From Achromobacter mucicolens (GTDB taxonomy: Bacteria; Pseudomonadota; Gammaproteobacteria; Burkholderiales; Burkholderiaceae_B), in the NCBI RefSeq assembly GCF_902859725.1, contig NZ_CADIJP010000006.1, forward strand, positions 62,001-126,000: a stretch of 64,000 bases of DNA, given 5' to 3'. The stretch's first letter is position 1, and each line of letters opens with the position of its first letter. The translations under genes and the position numbers were made by a program. Of the stretch, positions 52,601 through 62,086 are shown in pieces. Below the pieces are notes generated by a model, which was not told the DNA's origin, searched no databases, and saw only the letters and a list, made by a program, of their open reading frames with translations.

Positions 52601-53293
52601 TTACCTCGCGTTCCAGGCCGGGCCGGCCAGCCACAGGCTCACGCCCTTGGACAGCAGCAGCATGACGCAGTAGATCAGCAGATAGCCTGCGGCGATGGTC
52701 AGGAAGGCTTCGTTGGGCACGATGCGTTCGCTGTTCATCTGCACGCCGGCGGCCACCAGCTCAAACACCGTGATCAGCGACAGCAGCGAGGTGTCTTTGA
52801 TCAGCACGGCGGTCTGGCCCAGCAGCGGCGGCAGCGTATTGGCGAAGGCTTGGGGCAGCACCACGTAGCGCAGGCGCTGGTGGTAGTTCATGCCGCAGGC
52901 CTTGGCCCCTTCGATCTGGCCGCGCGGCACGGACTCGATGCCGACGCGGATGATTTCGCTCATGTAGGCCGCGTGGTGCACGGTCATGGCGATGATGCCC
53001 AGCACCATCTCGCTCCAGCCCTTGGCGCCGGGCACCAGGTACGGCACCGCGTAATAGACCAGGTAGATCTGCACGAGCAGCGGCGTGGAGCGCACGAATT
53101 GCACATAGGCCGCCACCGGGCGCCACACCGCGCCGCGGGACGACATATGGGCAAGCGCCAGCGGCACCCCGGCCAGCACCGACAGCACGAGGCTTGCGCC
53201 CGCGGCGATCAGCGTATTGGCCAGGCCTTCGGCGAATTGGCCCGTGTACTGGCTGACGATGCGCCAGTTATAGAAATCGATCAGCCAGTCCAT
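52601..53293 (-). CDS. Amino-acid ABC transporter permease
   Basis: A 230-aa permease of the same family. EAA loop in GIESVPRGQIEGAKACGMNY. Two bp separate it from its partner gene. Conserved QFVRSTPLLVQIYLVYYAVP is typical of polar amino-acid permeases. Confidence 0.92.
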   Translation of the reverse strand: MDWLIDFYNWRIVSQYTGQFAEGLANTLIAAGASLVLSVLAGVPLALAHMSSRGAVWRPVAAYVQFVRSTPLLVQIYLVYYAVPYLVPGAKGWSEMVLGIIAMTVHHAAYMSEIIRVGIESVPRGQIEGAKACGMNYHQRLRYVVLPQAFANTLPPLLGQTAVLIKDTSLLSLITVFELVAAGVQMNSERIVPNEAFLTIAAGYLLIYCVMLLLSKGVSLWLAGPAWNAR

Positions 53294-53311
53294 GGGCGGT
53301 CCCGTCTCCGA

Positions 53312-54103
53312 TCAGTGGTCTTTCTTCCAATCGGTCGAGTACCAGTACTGCACCAGCTCCGGCAGCGAGTTGTCGGCGGTCTTCAGCGTCTGCCAGTTGT
53401 CCAGCCAGAACTTCAGGCGGAATGCGTTGGGGCCGACGGCGAATGCCAGCGGCTCGCGCACCATGACGCCTTCCAGCACGCGCAGGTTGCCGAAGTCCAC
53501 GAGGAACTGGTTGGCGGTGGACAGCGACATGATCCCCGCGTCCAACCGGCCGCTGGACAGCGCCTGGCCGACCGGGGCGCTGCCGCCCGAGAACTCCTTC
53601 AGCGTGGCCGAGGGCAGCATCTTCTTGCCGACTTCGGCATAGGTGCTGGCGCCCAGCGCGCCGACGGTGACGCCGGACTTGTTCAGTTCGGCGAAGTTCT
53701 TGTACGGGGAATCCTTGGGCACCACGGCGACCGTGTCGGCGTAGAACATGGGCAGCGAGAACAGCACCTGCGCGGCGCGCTGCGGCGTGGGCGTCATGTC
53801 CGCGGCCACCATGTCGGCCTTGCCCGACAGCAGCGCGGGCAACAGGCCCTTCCATTCATAATCCTGCAGCACCAGCTTCACGCCCAGGTCGTCCGCCATG
53901 CGCTTGGCCACTTCCACAGCCAGCCCCGTGCGCTTGCCGGACTTGTCCATGAAGCTCATGAGCGGCCCGGAAGTCTGCACCGCCACGCGCAATTCACCGC
54001 GCTTGATGATGTCGGAAAGTTCGTCCGCCTGTGCCGGCAGGGCCACGGTGGCGGCCGCCAGGGCGACGCTGGCCACGCCCAGCCATTGTTTGATCTTCAG
54101 CAT
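53312..54103 (-). CDS. Amino-acid ABC transporter substrate-binding protein
   Basis: A 263-aa periplasmic receptor from ATG 54103. Signal peptide ~1-26 (LGVASVALAAATVALPAQA), then the SBP_3 opening LSDIIKRGELRVAVQTSGPL and SGKADMVAADMTPTPQRAAQ. Ligand likely a basic or cyclic amino acid given the neighbouring catabolic genes. Confidence 0.92.
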   Translation of the reverse strand: MLKIKQWLGVASVALAAATVALPAQADELSDIIKRGELRVAVQTSGPLMSFMDKSGKRTGLAVEVAKRMADDLGVKLVLQDYEWKGLLPALLSGKADMVAADMTPTPQRAAQVLFSLPMFYADTVAVVPKDSPYKNFAELNKSGVTVGALGASTYAEVGKKMLPSATLKEFSGGSAPVGQALSSGRLDAGIMSLSTANQFLVDFGNLRVLEGVMVREPLAFAVGPNAFRLKFWLDNWQTLKTADNSLPELVQYWYSTDWKKDH

Positions 54104-54189
54104 TTCTAACCCCTTTGGTGATTGGACCCATATCGTTCCGGGCAAGGCACATCGCGCCGGCAGCGCCCGGATAAGCCGGACCGGCGGGA

Positions 54190-54939
54190 CTACAGAATCT
54201 TTTCCAGGAAAGCGCGGGTGCGCGCCTCTTTGGGGTGGCCGAACACTTCGTCCGGCGTGCCCATCTCCACGATGCGGCCGGCATCCATGAAGAGCGCGCG
54301 GTCGCCCACGTCGCGGGCGAACCCCATTTCGTGCGTCACGACCGCCATCGTCATGCCGTCGCGCGCCAAGGCCCGCATCAATTCAAGAATGCCGCCCACC
54401 GTCTCGGGATCAAGCGCCGACGTGGCTTCGTCGAACAGCATCAGTTGCGGGTCCATCGCCAGCGCGCGCGCAATGGCCACACGCTGCTGCTGGCCCCCGG
54501 AGAGCTGGCTGGGATAGCGATCGCCAAATTCCGCCATACCGACGCGGCCCAGGAGCTCGCGGGCGTAGCGCTCGGCGTCGGCGCGGCTGCGCCCGCGCAC
54601 CACGCGCTGGGGTAGCGCCACGTTGTCGAGCGCAGTACGGTGCTGGAACAGGTTGAAGTGCTGGAACACCATGCCCACATCGGTGCGCCAGCGGTTGACG
54701 TCAGTGGCCGGGTCCGTGAGCGACACGCCGTTCACGCGGATGCTGCCGCTGTCGATGCTTTCCAGGCCGTTCAAGGTGCGCAGCAAGGTGCTCTTGCCCG
54801 AGCCGGACGGCCCCACCACCACCATCACCTCGCCGCGTTCGAGCTGGCAATCGATGCCGTCCAACGCCAGATGCGGGGGATGCCCGTCACGCTGATAGGT
54901 CTTTCTGACTGCCTGAACGACGAGCAACGGTTCGGCCAC
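54190..54939 (-). CDS. Amino-acid ABC transporter ATP-binding protein
   Basis: A 249-aa ATPase; GTG 54939 after GAAGGTG gives the usual length, while ATG 54987 adds 16 residues. Walker [13 protein letters not shown], signature [15 protein letters not shown], Walker [15 protein letters not shown]. First gene of the leftward transporter-oxidase operon, divergent from the dehydrogenase at 55085. Confidence 0.93.
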   Translation of the reverse strand: MAEPLLVVQAVRKTYQRDGHPPHLALDGIDCQLERGEVMVVVGPSGSGKSTLLRTLNGLESIDSGSIRVNGVSLTDPATDVNRWRTDVGMVFQHFNLFQHRTALDNVALPQRVVRGRSRADAERYARELLGRVGMAEFGDRYPSQLSGGQQQRVAIARALAMDPQLMLFDEATSALDPETVGGILELMRALARDGMTMAVVTHEMGFARDVGDRALFMDAGRIVEMGTPDEVFGHPKEARTRAFLEKIL

Positions 54940-55084
54940 GAATTCACCTTCAGGTGCAGGGCACCTCAAAAATATTTCGCATTTCACGTCATAGTTTCGT
55001 ATAGTAAATTTTTTTCCAGAATCGCCACTTAGGCATAACCCTTAAGCGAAGACGCTGACTTCGCAAGGCATCGAAGGAACCGGC

Positions 55085-56587
55085 ATGGACACTCCTCAAG
55101 ACATCCTGCGCAATCTCGGACTCAGTTCCAGTGCGCTCACCGGCGGCACCCTGATCGCCCGCAGCCCGATCGACGGCGCCGAGCTGGCGCAGGTACATGA
55201 GCACACGGTGGCCCAGGCCCACGCCGCCATCACCCGCGCCCGCCAAGCCAGCCTGGCATGGCGCGACGTCCCCGCCCCCCGCCGCGGCGAGCTGATCCGC
55301 CTGTTCGGTGAAACCCTGCGCCAGCACAAGCAGGAACTCGGCCGCCTGGTCAGCCTGGAAGCCGGCAAGATCGTCGCCGAGGGCGAAGGCGAAGTGCAGG
55401 AAATGATCGACATCTGCGACTTCGCCGTCGGCCTGTCGCGCCAGCTCTACGGCCTGACCATCGCCTCGGAGCGTCCCGGCCACCGCATGATGGAAACGTG
55501 GCATCCGCTGGGCGTCGTCGGCGTCATCAGCGCCTTCAACTTCCCCGTCGCCGTCTGGTCCTGGAACGCCGCGCTGGCGCTGGTTTGCGGCAACGCCGTC
55601 GTCTGGAAGCCGTCGGAAAAGACGCCGCTCACGGCCCTCGCCTGCCAGGCCCTCTTCGCGCAAGCCGTGCAACGCTTTGGCGACGCCCCCGCCGGCCTGT
55701 CCGAAGTCCTGATCGGCGGCCGCGAAGTCGGCGAAGCCTTGGTCGACTCGCACACCGTCGCGCTGGTGTCCGCCACCGGCTCCACCCGCATGGGCCGCCA
55801 GGTCGGGCCCCGGGTCGCGCAGCGCTTCGGCCGCGTCCTGCTGGAACTGGGCGGCAACAACGCCATCATCGTCGGCCCCACCGCCGACCTGGACATGGCC
55901 GCGCGCGGCATCGTCTTCGGCGCCATCGGCACCGCCGGCCAGCGCTGCACCACCACGCGCCGCCTGATCGTCCACGAAAGCATCGCCGACGAACTGGTCC
56001 AGCGCCTGCACAAGGCCTATGCCAGCGCCCCCATCGGCAACCCGCTCGACAGCGGCAACCTTGTCGGCCCCCTGATCGACCGCGCCTCCTTCGACGCCAT
56101 GCAGGCCGCCCTGACCGCCGCACGCGAACAAGGCGGCAAGGTCACCGGCGGTGAACGCGTGCTGGCCGACCAATACCCCGACGCCTGGTACGTGCGCCCT
56201 GCCATCGCCGAAATGCCCGGCCAGACCGACGTCGTCTGCCATGAAACCTTCGCGCCCATCCTCTACGTGATGCGCTACAAGGACTTCAACGACGCGCTCG
56301 CCATGCAGAACGGCGTGCCGCAAGGCCTGTCGTCCGCCATCTTCACCAACGACCTGCGCGAAGCCGAGACCTTCCTGTCGGCCGCTGGCTCCGACTGCGG
56401 CATCGCCAACGTCAACATCGGCACCTCCGGCGCCGAAATCGGCGGCGCCTTCGGCGGCGAAAAGGAAACCGGCGGCGGCCGCGAGTCCGGTTCCGACGCC
56501 TGGCGCAACTACATGCGCCGCGCCACCAACACCATCAACTACTCGCGCAACCTGCCGCTGGCCCAAGGCATCAAATTCGGCGAATAA
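55085..56587 (+). CDS. amaB: ALDH7-family dehydrogenase (2-aminoadipate semialdehyde/piperideine-6-carboxylate)
   Basis: A 500-aa NAD+-dependent aldehyde dehydrogenase. Catalytic Cys in GTAGQRCTTTRRLIV, Glu in LLELGGNNAIIVG, and GSTRMGRQVGP for NAD. The C-terminal NIGTSGAEIGGAFGGEKETG and GRESGSDAWRNYMRR agree with ALDH7 (antiquitin/AmaB). It makes 2-aminoadipate in lysine degradation after pipecolate oxidation. Divergent from the transporter operon. Confidence 0.87.
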   Translation: MDTPQDILRNLGLSSSALTGGTLIARSPIDGAELAQVHEHTVAQAHAAITRARQASLAWRDVPAPRRGELIRLFGETLRQHKQELGRLVSLEAGKIVAEGEGEVQEMIDICDFAVGLSRQLYGLTIASERPGHRMMETWHPLGVVGVISAFNFPVAVWSWNAALALVCGNAVVWKPSEKTPLTALACQALFAQAVQRFGDAPAGLSEVLIGGREVGEALVDSHTVALVSATGSTRMGRQVGPRVAQRFGRVLLELGGNNAIIVGPTADLDMAARGIVFGAIGTAGQRCTTTRRLIVHESIADELVQRLHKAYASAPIGNPLDSGNLVGPLIDRASFDAMQAALTAAREQGGKVTGGERVLADQYPDAWYVRPAIAEMPGQTDVVCHETFAPILYVMRYKDFNDALAMQNGVPQGLSSAIFTNDLREAETFLSAAGSDCGIANVNIGTSGAEIGGAFGGEKETGGGRESGSDAWRNYMRRATNTINYSRNLPLAQGIKFGE

Positions 56588-56656
56588 CCGTCGATCACCG
56601 CGCCGCAAGGCCTGCCGGATCCGCCGCGCAGTGCCTTCGCGCAACACCTTTCTCCA

Positions 56657-56690
56657 AACCCCGCGCATTGTCGACAATGCGCGGGGTTTT
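56657..56690 (+). terminator. Strong terminator after the ALDH7 gene
   Basis: A 14-bp stem AACCCCGCGCATTG with TCGA loop and its complement, followed by TTTT. Long perfect stem, symmetric, so it may also work leftwards. Confidence 0.9.
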
Positions 56691-56789
56691 CGCATTGCTT
56701 ACAGCCCATACAACCAATTAGCCTGACTTACAAACTGTTGCCGGGGACGGTGCTACATTGCCTCATCACAAAAACCATACACGTCCTCA

Positions 56790-58076
56790 ATGACCTCCAG
56801 CCGTCCCTTTCATCGCTCTCCCACTTCCCGCCTCGTCGCCGCCATCCTGGCCCTGGGCGCGGCCGGCTCCGCCGCGGCAGGCGTGTCTTACCGGCTGGAC
56901 CGCCCCTCCGCGGCGCCCGGCGAAACCGTCACCATCGAGGCCGTGTTCTTCAACGAAGGGGGCTCGCGCGTGGACTGGCAGGCCCCGCCTGAACTCGTCC
57001 TCCAGTGGCGCAGCCCCAACGGCCAGATCGTGCGCAGCCTGGCCAAACTGAAAAGCGGCCGCGACAACTACAGCGTGCCCGTCAACAACTTCGCCCGCAT
57101 GTCCTGGACCGCCGAAGTGCCCGCCACCGCGCGCGGCCTGCAAGCCGTCTCCATCGAAGGCCAACCGTCCATGATGGCGCTGGACGCCACTGGGCGCGAC
57201 AGCGGCACCCTGGCCACCACGCCCGCCCAAACCCCCGTCGTCGACGCCCGCAGCGGCCAACCCGTCCCGCCCGCCGCCGTCGCCGCGGCAGGCGCCTCGC
57301 CCGAAGCCGGCCCCGCCCCCGCCGCCGCCGTCGAACAGACCGTCGAACAGGCCGCCTTCGACAAATTCCGCAGCGCCTTCTCGGCCTACAAGCCCGTCTA
57401 CTTCGCCGTCGGCACCCGCGGCCTGACCACAGCCCGCTTCCAGATCAGCGCCAAATACCGCCTCATCAGCCCGCGCGGCAGCGCAGACACCTGGCACGAC
57501 GACTTCTACCTGGGCTACACCCAGACCTCGCTCTGGGACCTGGAAAGCGACTCCAAGCCCTTCATCGACACCACCTTCAACCCCAGCGTCTTCTGGCTCT
57601 CCGACGACGTTTGGAAATCCGAAAACCAGAACTGGCGCATCGGCATGAACGTCGGCGTCGAACATGCCTCCAACGGCAAGGACGGCGAAGACTCGCGCTC
57701 CCTGAACGACGGCTACATCGAACCGCGCTTCCACTATCGCTTTGACGGCGGCAGCACCCTCACCTTCGCCCCCAAGGTCAAGGCCTACTTCGCCGTCGCC
57801 AACGAAAACAGCGACTACTCCGCCTACGCCGGCCACGTCGACTGGCAACTGCGCTGGGCCCAGGACAACGGCGCGGTCGTCACCGCCATGTACCGCCAGG
57901 GCGACCAACGCCGCCGCACCACCCAGCTGGACTTCGCCTGGCCGCTGCAACGCACGTTCCTGAACTGGAACGGCTACCTGCACCTGCAGTACTTCAACGG
58001 CTACGGCGAAACGCTGCTGGGCTACAACCAGCGCAACGAAAGCCAGTTCCGAGTGGGGCTGTCTCTGATTCCGTAA
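56790..58076 (+). CDS. pldA: Outer-membrane phospholipase A (PldA/OMPLA)
   Basis: A 428-aa protein with a signal peptide ~1-30. An N-terminal beta-rich extension and a Pro/Ala linker (~140-185) precede the 12-strand OMPLA barrel. Active-site His292 and Ser294 lie in VGVEHASNGKDG, as in the HxSNG box of OMPLA. It hydrolyses phospholipids that reach the outer leaflet. The extension of ~180 residues before the barrel is longer than in E. coli PldA. Confidence 0.9.
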   Translation: MTSSRPFHRSPTSRLVAAILALGAAGSAAAGVSYRLDRPSAAPGETVTIEAVFFNEGGSRVDWQAPPELVLQWRSPNGQIVRSLAKLKSGRDNYSVPVNNFARMSWTAEVPATARGLQAVSIEGQPSMMALDATGRDSGTLATTPAQTPVVDARSGQPVPPAAVAAAGASPEAGPAPAAAVEQTVEQAAFDKFRSAFSAYKPVYFAVGTRGLTTARFQISAKYRLISPRGSADTWHDDFYLGYTQTSLWDLESDSKPFIDTTFNPSVFWLSDDVWKSENQNWRIGMNVGVEHASNGKDGEDSRSLNDGYIEPRFHYRFDGGSTLTFAPKVKAYFAVANENSDYSAYAGHVDWQLRWAQDNGAVVTAMYRQGDQRRRTTQLDFAWPLQRTFLNWNGYLHLQYFNGYGETLLGYNQRNESQFRVGLSLIP

Positions 58077-58108
58077 GCCCGCAACGCGGCACGGAATCGT
58101 TGAATGAA

Positions 58109-58134
58109 AATCGCCGGCTTGAATGCCGGCGATT
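58109..58134 (+). terminator. pldA terminator
   Basis: A 10-bp stem AATCGCCGGC / GCCGGCGATT with a 6-nt loop, followed by TGCTTT, 33 bp after the pldA stop. Confidence 0.75.
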
Positions 58135-58176
58135 TGCTTTGGGCGCACTTAAGGCGCCTACCCCCGTTGGCGCGAC

Positions 58177-58273
58177 GGTGTCAGACACCCGGGAGAGAGG
58201 GTCGTCAACCCGTGACGGCAATTCAACGGGTGTCAGACACCTTGGTATTGCAATTCAACGCGTGCCAGACACC
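58177..58273. repeat. Three GTGTCAGACAC palindromes, two in 32-bp tandem units
   Basis: GGTGTCAGACACC at 58177-58189 and 58229-58241, and a variant CGTGCCAGACACC at 58261-58273. The last two are preceded by the same GCAATTCAACG (58218-58228 and 58250-58260), so they form 32-bp direct repeats. A fourth palindrome of the same type is at 11527-11539. Confidence 0.75.
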
Positions 58274-58433
58274 TCGATATCAAGCGCCGACGCAAGACAC
58301 CCGAACGCCAGATAAGGCCGCCCGCGCGGCCGACATCTGGCAGCCCCGCAAGATCTTCCGAACCCGAACAGACCTGTAGAAAAAGGTCAAGCAAGCCACC
58401 CTCCCTAAAGGCCTCCCGACCTTTTACGACGCA

Positions 58434-58598
58434 GCCCGGCGCGGCGGCGGCCTGGGTGCGCGGGGCGTGTAGATGCGCCCGAGGGAATCGGAAGGCAGTC
58501 GCCGAAGGCGACAACGACGATGACGACGGGGAAGTCCGGAGCGAAGGCTCCGGACCGCAATCGTAGCCCCGCGCACCCAGGCCGCCGCCGTGCCGGGC
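58434..58598. repeat. 165-bp element with 33-bp inverted arms
   Basis: Arms 58434-58466 and 58566-58598 are inverted copies with one mismatch. The centre has its own hairpins: GTCGCC-GAA-GGCGAC (58498-58512 approx.) and GTCCGGAG-N6-CTCCGGAC (58534-58555). If transcribed it would fold into a branched RNA. Confidence 0.75.
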
Positions 58599-58796
58599 GT
58601 CTCAAGAACCCGCACCAAACCCGCTCCAGACCCCGCAAGAACCACCAGAGAAAACCAACAAAGGGATTTCCCTCAATCCCCCCGAAACTCCAACCCCGTC
58701 CCGTAAACTCCGCCCCAAAGCGCACCCAAAAACACCGCGCACCAAGGGGATCCGGGCCGCTAGCCCCGGACAGATAAAGCACAAGCAAAGCCATTC

Positions 58797-59939
58797 ATGT
58801 TCGCCGACCTGAAGCACCTCTCGCACCACGCCGCCTGGCGCCGCCAGCTTGAAATGCTGCTCGAATCCGCCGGCGAAGGCATCTACGGCATCGACCTGCG
58901 CGGCCGCTGCATCTTCATCAACAGCGCCGGCGCCGACATGCTCGGCTACACCCCCGATGAACTGGTAGGCCGCAACATGCACTACCTCATTCATCACTCC
59001 CACGCCAACCGCACCCTGATGCCCGTCCACGACTGCCGCATCTTCAAAGCCTTCCGCGACGGCCGTGGCGAACGCGCCGACGACGAAGTGCTCTGGCGCC
59101 GCGACGGCACCTGCTTTGACGCCCAGTACGCCTCATACCCCATCCGCAACGACCAGGAAGTCGTCGGCGCCGTCGTCACTTTCTCAGACATCACCGCCCG
59201 CAAACAGATCGAGCGCGAACTCCAAAGCACCCAGGCCTTGCTAGAACGCCGCGTCGGCGAACGCACCGCCGAACTCAGCGCCGCCCACGAATCCCTGCGC
59301 CGCCTGTCCTCGCACCTGAGCACCCTGCGCGAAGAAGAACGCGCCCACATCGCCCGCAACATCCACGACGATCTTGGCGCCTCATTCACCGCCCTGCAGC
59401 TCGACCTGAACTGGCTGCGCCGCCAGCTCAGCGCCGCGCCCGCCCTCCAGGCGCACCTTGACCGCATGCTAGAAGTTACCCAGACCGCCATGGGCGCCAC
59501 CCGCCGCATCCTCAACGACCTGCGCCCCGTCGTCCTCGACCACCTTGGCCTCTGGGCCGCCCTCGAAGCCCTGCTGCAGGACCTGCAGACCCGCAGCGGC
59601 CTGCAATGCCGCTACCTTTGCCCCCCCGACACCGAAAGCCTGCGCCTGGACCGCAACGCCGAAATCGCCATCTACCGCATCGTCCAGGAACTGCTCACCA
59701 ACGTACAGCGGCATGCCCGCGCCCGCAGCGTCAGCGTCAGCGCCGTCTGGGGCGCCGACGGCCTGGTGCTGACCGTCGAAGACGACGGCGTCGGCATGCA
59801 ACTGCCCGAAGACCGCCACACCTTCGGCATCCTTGGCATGCGCGAGCGTGCCCGCGCCATTGGCGGCGATCTTGCACTGGACAGCGCCCCCGGCGCCGGC
59901 ATGCGCGCCCGCCTGCGCCTGAACCCGCTGGCTGCTTGA
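58797..59939 (+). CDS. PAS-domain sensor histidine kinase (NarX/HisKA_3 type)
   Basis: A 380-aa kinase with no membrane segment, so probably cytoplasmic. PAS domain at ~15-135 (GIYGIDLRGRCIFINSAGAD, MLGYTPDELVGRN), a coiled linker, dimerisation/phosphoacceptor H190 in ARNIHDDLGASFTALQLDL, and an ATPase domain (VQELLTNVQRHARA, VEDDGVGM, FGILGMRERA). Partner regulator follows 13 bp later. Confidence 0.93.
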   Translation: MFADLKHLSHHAAWRRQLEMLLESAGEGIYGIDLRGRCIFINSAGADMLGYTPDELVGRNMHYLIHHSHANRTLMPVHDCRIFKAFRDGRGERADDEVLWRRDGTCFDAQYASYPIRNDQEVVGAVVTFSDITARKQIERELQSTQALLERRVGERTAELSAAHESLRRLSSHLSTLREEERAHIARNIHDDLGASFTALQLDLNWLRRQLSAAPALQAHLDRMLEVTQTAMGATRRILNDLRPVVLDHLGLWAALEALLQDLQTRSGLQCRYLCPPDTESLRLDRNAEIAIYRIVQELLTNVQRHARARSVSVSAVWGADGLVLTVEDDGVGMQLPEDRHTFGILGMRERARAIGGDLALDSAPGAGMRARLRLNPLAA

Positions 59940-59952
59940 AGGAAACCGCGCC

Positions 59953-60591
59953 ATGCCCCTGAACCTGCTTATCGTCGACGACCACCTCATCATCCGCCGC
60001 GGCCTCGCCCGCATCCTTGAAGAAGATCCGCGCGTCGCCCTTGTCCATGAAGCCGCCGACGGCCCCGCCGCCCTGCGTGCCCTGCGCCAGGCCCACTACG
60101 ACGCCATCGTCCTGGACGTCGCCCTTGGCGAGCGCGACGGGCTGGATGTGCTGAAAAGCGTGCGCGCCGACCATCCCGGTTTGGGCGTCGTCATGCTCTC
60201 CGTCTACCCCGAATCCCAGTTCGCCGTCCGCGCCCTGCGCGCCGGCGCCCATGCGTATCTGAACAAAGGGTGCGAGCCCGAAGAACTGCTTGCCGCCCTG
60301 ACCAACGCCGCCGCCGGCAAGATGTACGTCACGCCCACTGTCGCCGAACTGCTCGCCCACACCGTGCGCCAGGACAGCTCCCGCCCGCCCCACGAATTGC
60401 TGTCCAACCGCGAATTCCAGGTTTTGCAGCTGCTGGTGGCCGGCCGCTCCGTCTCGGCCATTGGCGAACAGCTTGCCCTGTCCGTCAACACCATCTCCAC
60501 CTACCGCAGCCGCATCTTCGAAAAGCTCAACGTCCGCACGCTGGTGGAATTGGTCGCCTACGCCAACACGCACCAGTTGGGTGCGATCTGA
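59953..60591 (+). CDS. NarL/LuxR-type response regulator
   Basis: A 212-aa regulator. Receiver domain with acidic pair D9-D10, phospho-acceptor D55 (IVLDVAL) and conserved Lys in AYLNKG; LuxR helix-turn-helix in LSNREFQVLQLLVAGRSVSA and LSVNTISTYRSRIFEKL. Immediately upstream of the cyanate/nitrate-type transporter, which it likely controls. Confidence 0.93.
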   Translation: MPLNLLIVDDHLIIRRGLARILEEDPRVALVHEAADGPAALRALRQAHYDAIVLDVALGERDGLDVLKSVRADHPGLGVVMLSVYPESQFAVRALRAGAHAYLNKGCEPEELLAALTNAAAGKMYVTPTVAELLAHTVRQDSSRPPHELLSNREFQVLQLLVAGRSVSAIGEQLALSVNTISTYRSRIFEKLNVRTLVELVAYANTHQLGAI

Positions 60592-60724
60592 GCGACTGCC
60601 GCACTATCCCGGCGCAACCCGCGCACCACGTAGTAAGACCCCTACACGCGTATCGTTGAACCGGCGATACCGGCCGCCGCCGGCCAGCCCCATGATGGCT
60701 CCATTCCCGACCGAAGGAGCCACC

Positions 60725-62086
60725 ATGTCCCTCTTCAGCAACCCGTTTGACGCCAACAGCCGCCTGGCATGCGGCTGCGGACGCCACGCCTCGCAAGCCG
60801 AACACGAGCGCGCCACGCAGGCCATCGCGCAGGGCGACGCCGCCGGCAGCGCCGTCGAACAGGCCGTCATGCGCGCCCTGTTCCCGCAGGATGCGCTGCG
60901 CCGCCGCTTCCTGCGCGCCGTCGGCAGCGGCACCGCCATGGCCGCCATCGCGTCGATCTTTCCGCTGGCCGCCGCCAAGGAAGCCTTCGCGCAGACCGCC
61001 GGCCCGCTGGAGAAACAAAAGCTCAAGGTCGGCTTCATCCCCATCACCTGCGCCACGCCCATCATCATGGCGCACCCCATGGGCTTTTACGGCAAACAGG
61101 GCCTGGACGTCGAAGTCGTCAAGACCGCCGGCTGGGCGCTCATCCGCGACAAGGCCATGTCCGGCGAGTATGACGCCGCCCACATGCTGTCGCCCATGCC
61201 GCTCGCCATCTCGATGGGCGTCGGCGCCAGCCGCGCCGTGCCGTGGACCATGCCCGCCGTCGAGAACATCAACGGCCAGGCCATCACGCTGTCCATGAAG
61301 CACAAGGACCGGCGCGACCCGAAGGACTGGAAGGGCTTCAAGTTCGCCGTCCCCTTCGACTACTCCATGCACAACTACCTGTTGCGCTACTACCTCGCCG
61401 AACACGGCCTGGATCCCGACACCGACGTGCAGATCCGCTCCGTGCCGCCCCCCGAAATGGTGGCCAATCTGCGCGCCGACAACATCGACGGCTTCCTCGC
61501 GCCCGACCCCGTCAACCAGCGTGCCGTGTACGACGGCGTGGGCTTCATCCACACCTTGTCCAAGGCCATCTGGGACGGCCACCCCTGCTGCGCCTTCTCC
61601 GCCAGCAAGGAGTTCGTCACCACCATGCCCAACACCTACCAGGCCCTGCTGAAAGCCATCATCGAGGCCACCGCCTACGCCCGCAATCCGGCCAACCGCA
61701 AGGAAATCGCCACCGCCATCGCCGCGCCCAACTACCTGAACCAGCCCGTCACGGTGGTAGAACAGGTGCTGACCGGCACCTACGCCGACGGCCTGGGCAA
61801 GGTGCTGACCGACCCCAACCGGATCGACTTCGATCCCATGCCCTGGCAGTCGTTCGCCGTGTGGATCCTGACGCAGATGAAGCGCTGGGGCCAGGTCAAG
61901 GGCGACGTCGATTATCAGAAGGTCGCAAGCGACGTGTTCCTGGCGACCGACGCCGTGCGCCTGATGCGCGAAGCGGGCCTCACCCCGCCCGCGGAAACCG
62001 GCAAGACCTTCAGCGTCATGGGCAAGCCCTTCGACCCCAGCCAGCCCGAGGCTTACCTCGCCAGCTTCAAGATCCGGAGGACCTGA
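60725..62086 (+). CDS. NrtA/CynA-type ABC substrate-binding protein
   Basis: A 453-aa receptor from ATG 60725 (GAAGGAG). A cytoplasmic N-terminal extension of ~55 residues holds the Cys/His cluster CGCGRH (C16, C18, H21). A twin-arginine-type signal follows (RRRFLRAVGSGTAMAAIAS). Mature domain: KLKVGFIPITCATPIIMAHP, SPMPLAISMG, then NLRADNIDGFLAPDPVNQRA, as in nitrate/cyanate/bicarbonate receptors. Cyanase downstream makes cyanate the best guess for ligand. Confidence 0.88.
   Translation: MSLFSNPFDANSRLACGCGRHASQAEHERATQAIAQGDAAGSAVEQAVMRALFPQDALRRRFLRAVGSGTAMAAIASIFPLAAAKEAFAQTAGPLEKQKLKVGFIPITCATPIIMAHPMGFYGKQGLDVEVVKTAGWALIRDKAMSGEYDAAHMLSPMPLAISMGVGASRAVPWTMPAVENINGQAITLSMKHKDRRDPKDWKGFKFAVPFDYSMHNYLLRYYLAEHGLDPDTDVQIRSVPPPEMVANLRADNIDGFLAPDPVNQRAVYDGVGFIHTLSKAIWDGHPCCAFSASKEFVTTMPNTYQALLKAIIEATAYARNPANRKEIATAIAAPNYLNQPVTVVEQVLTGTYADGLGKVLTDPNRIDFDPMPWQSFAVWILTQMKRWGQVKGDVDYQKVASDVFLATDAVRLMREAGLTPPAETGKTFSVMGKPFDPSQPEAYLASFKIRRT

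Larger units (their letters stand above)
58077..58796. other. Gene-free 720 bp with palindromes and an inverted-repeat element
   Basis: Holds the pldA terminator, three GTGTCAGACAC-type palindromes and the 165-bp element at 58434-58598. Several frames are open but none has a ribosome-binding site or protein-like composition. Confidence 0.7.

Noticed and set aside
58177-58273. CRISPR array
   Set aside because: Only three palindromes, with similar rather than unique intervening DNA, and no cas genes in the window.
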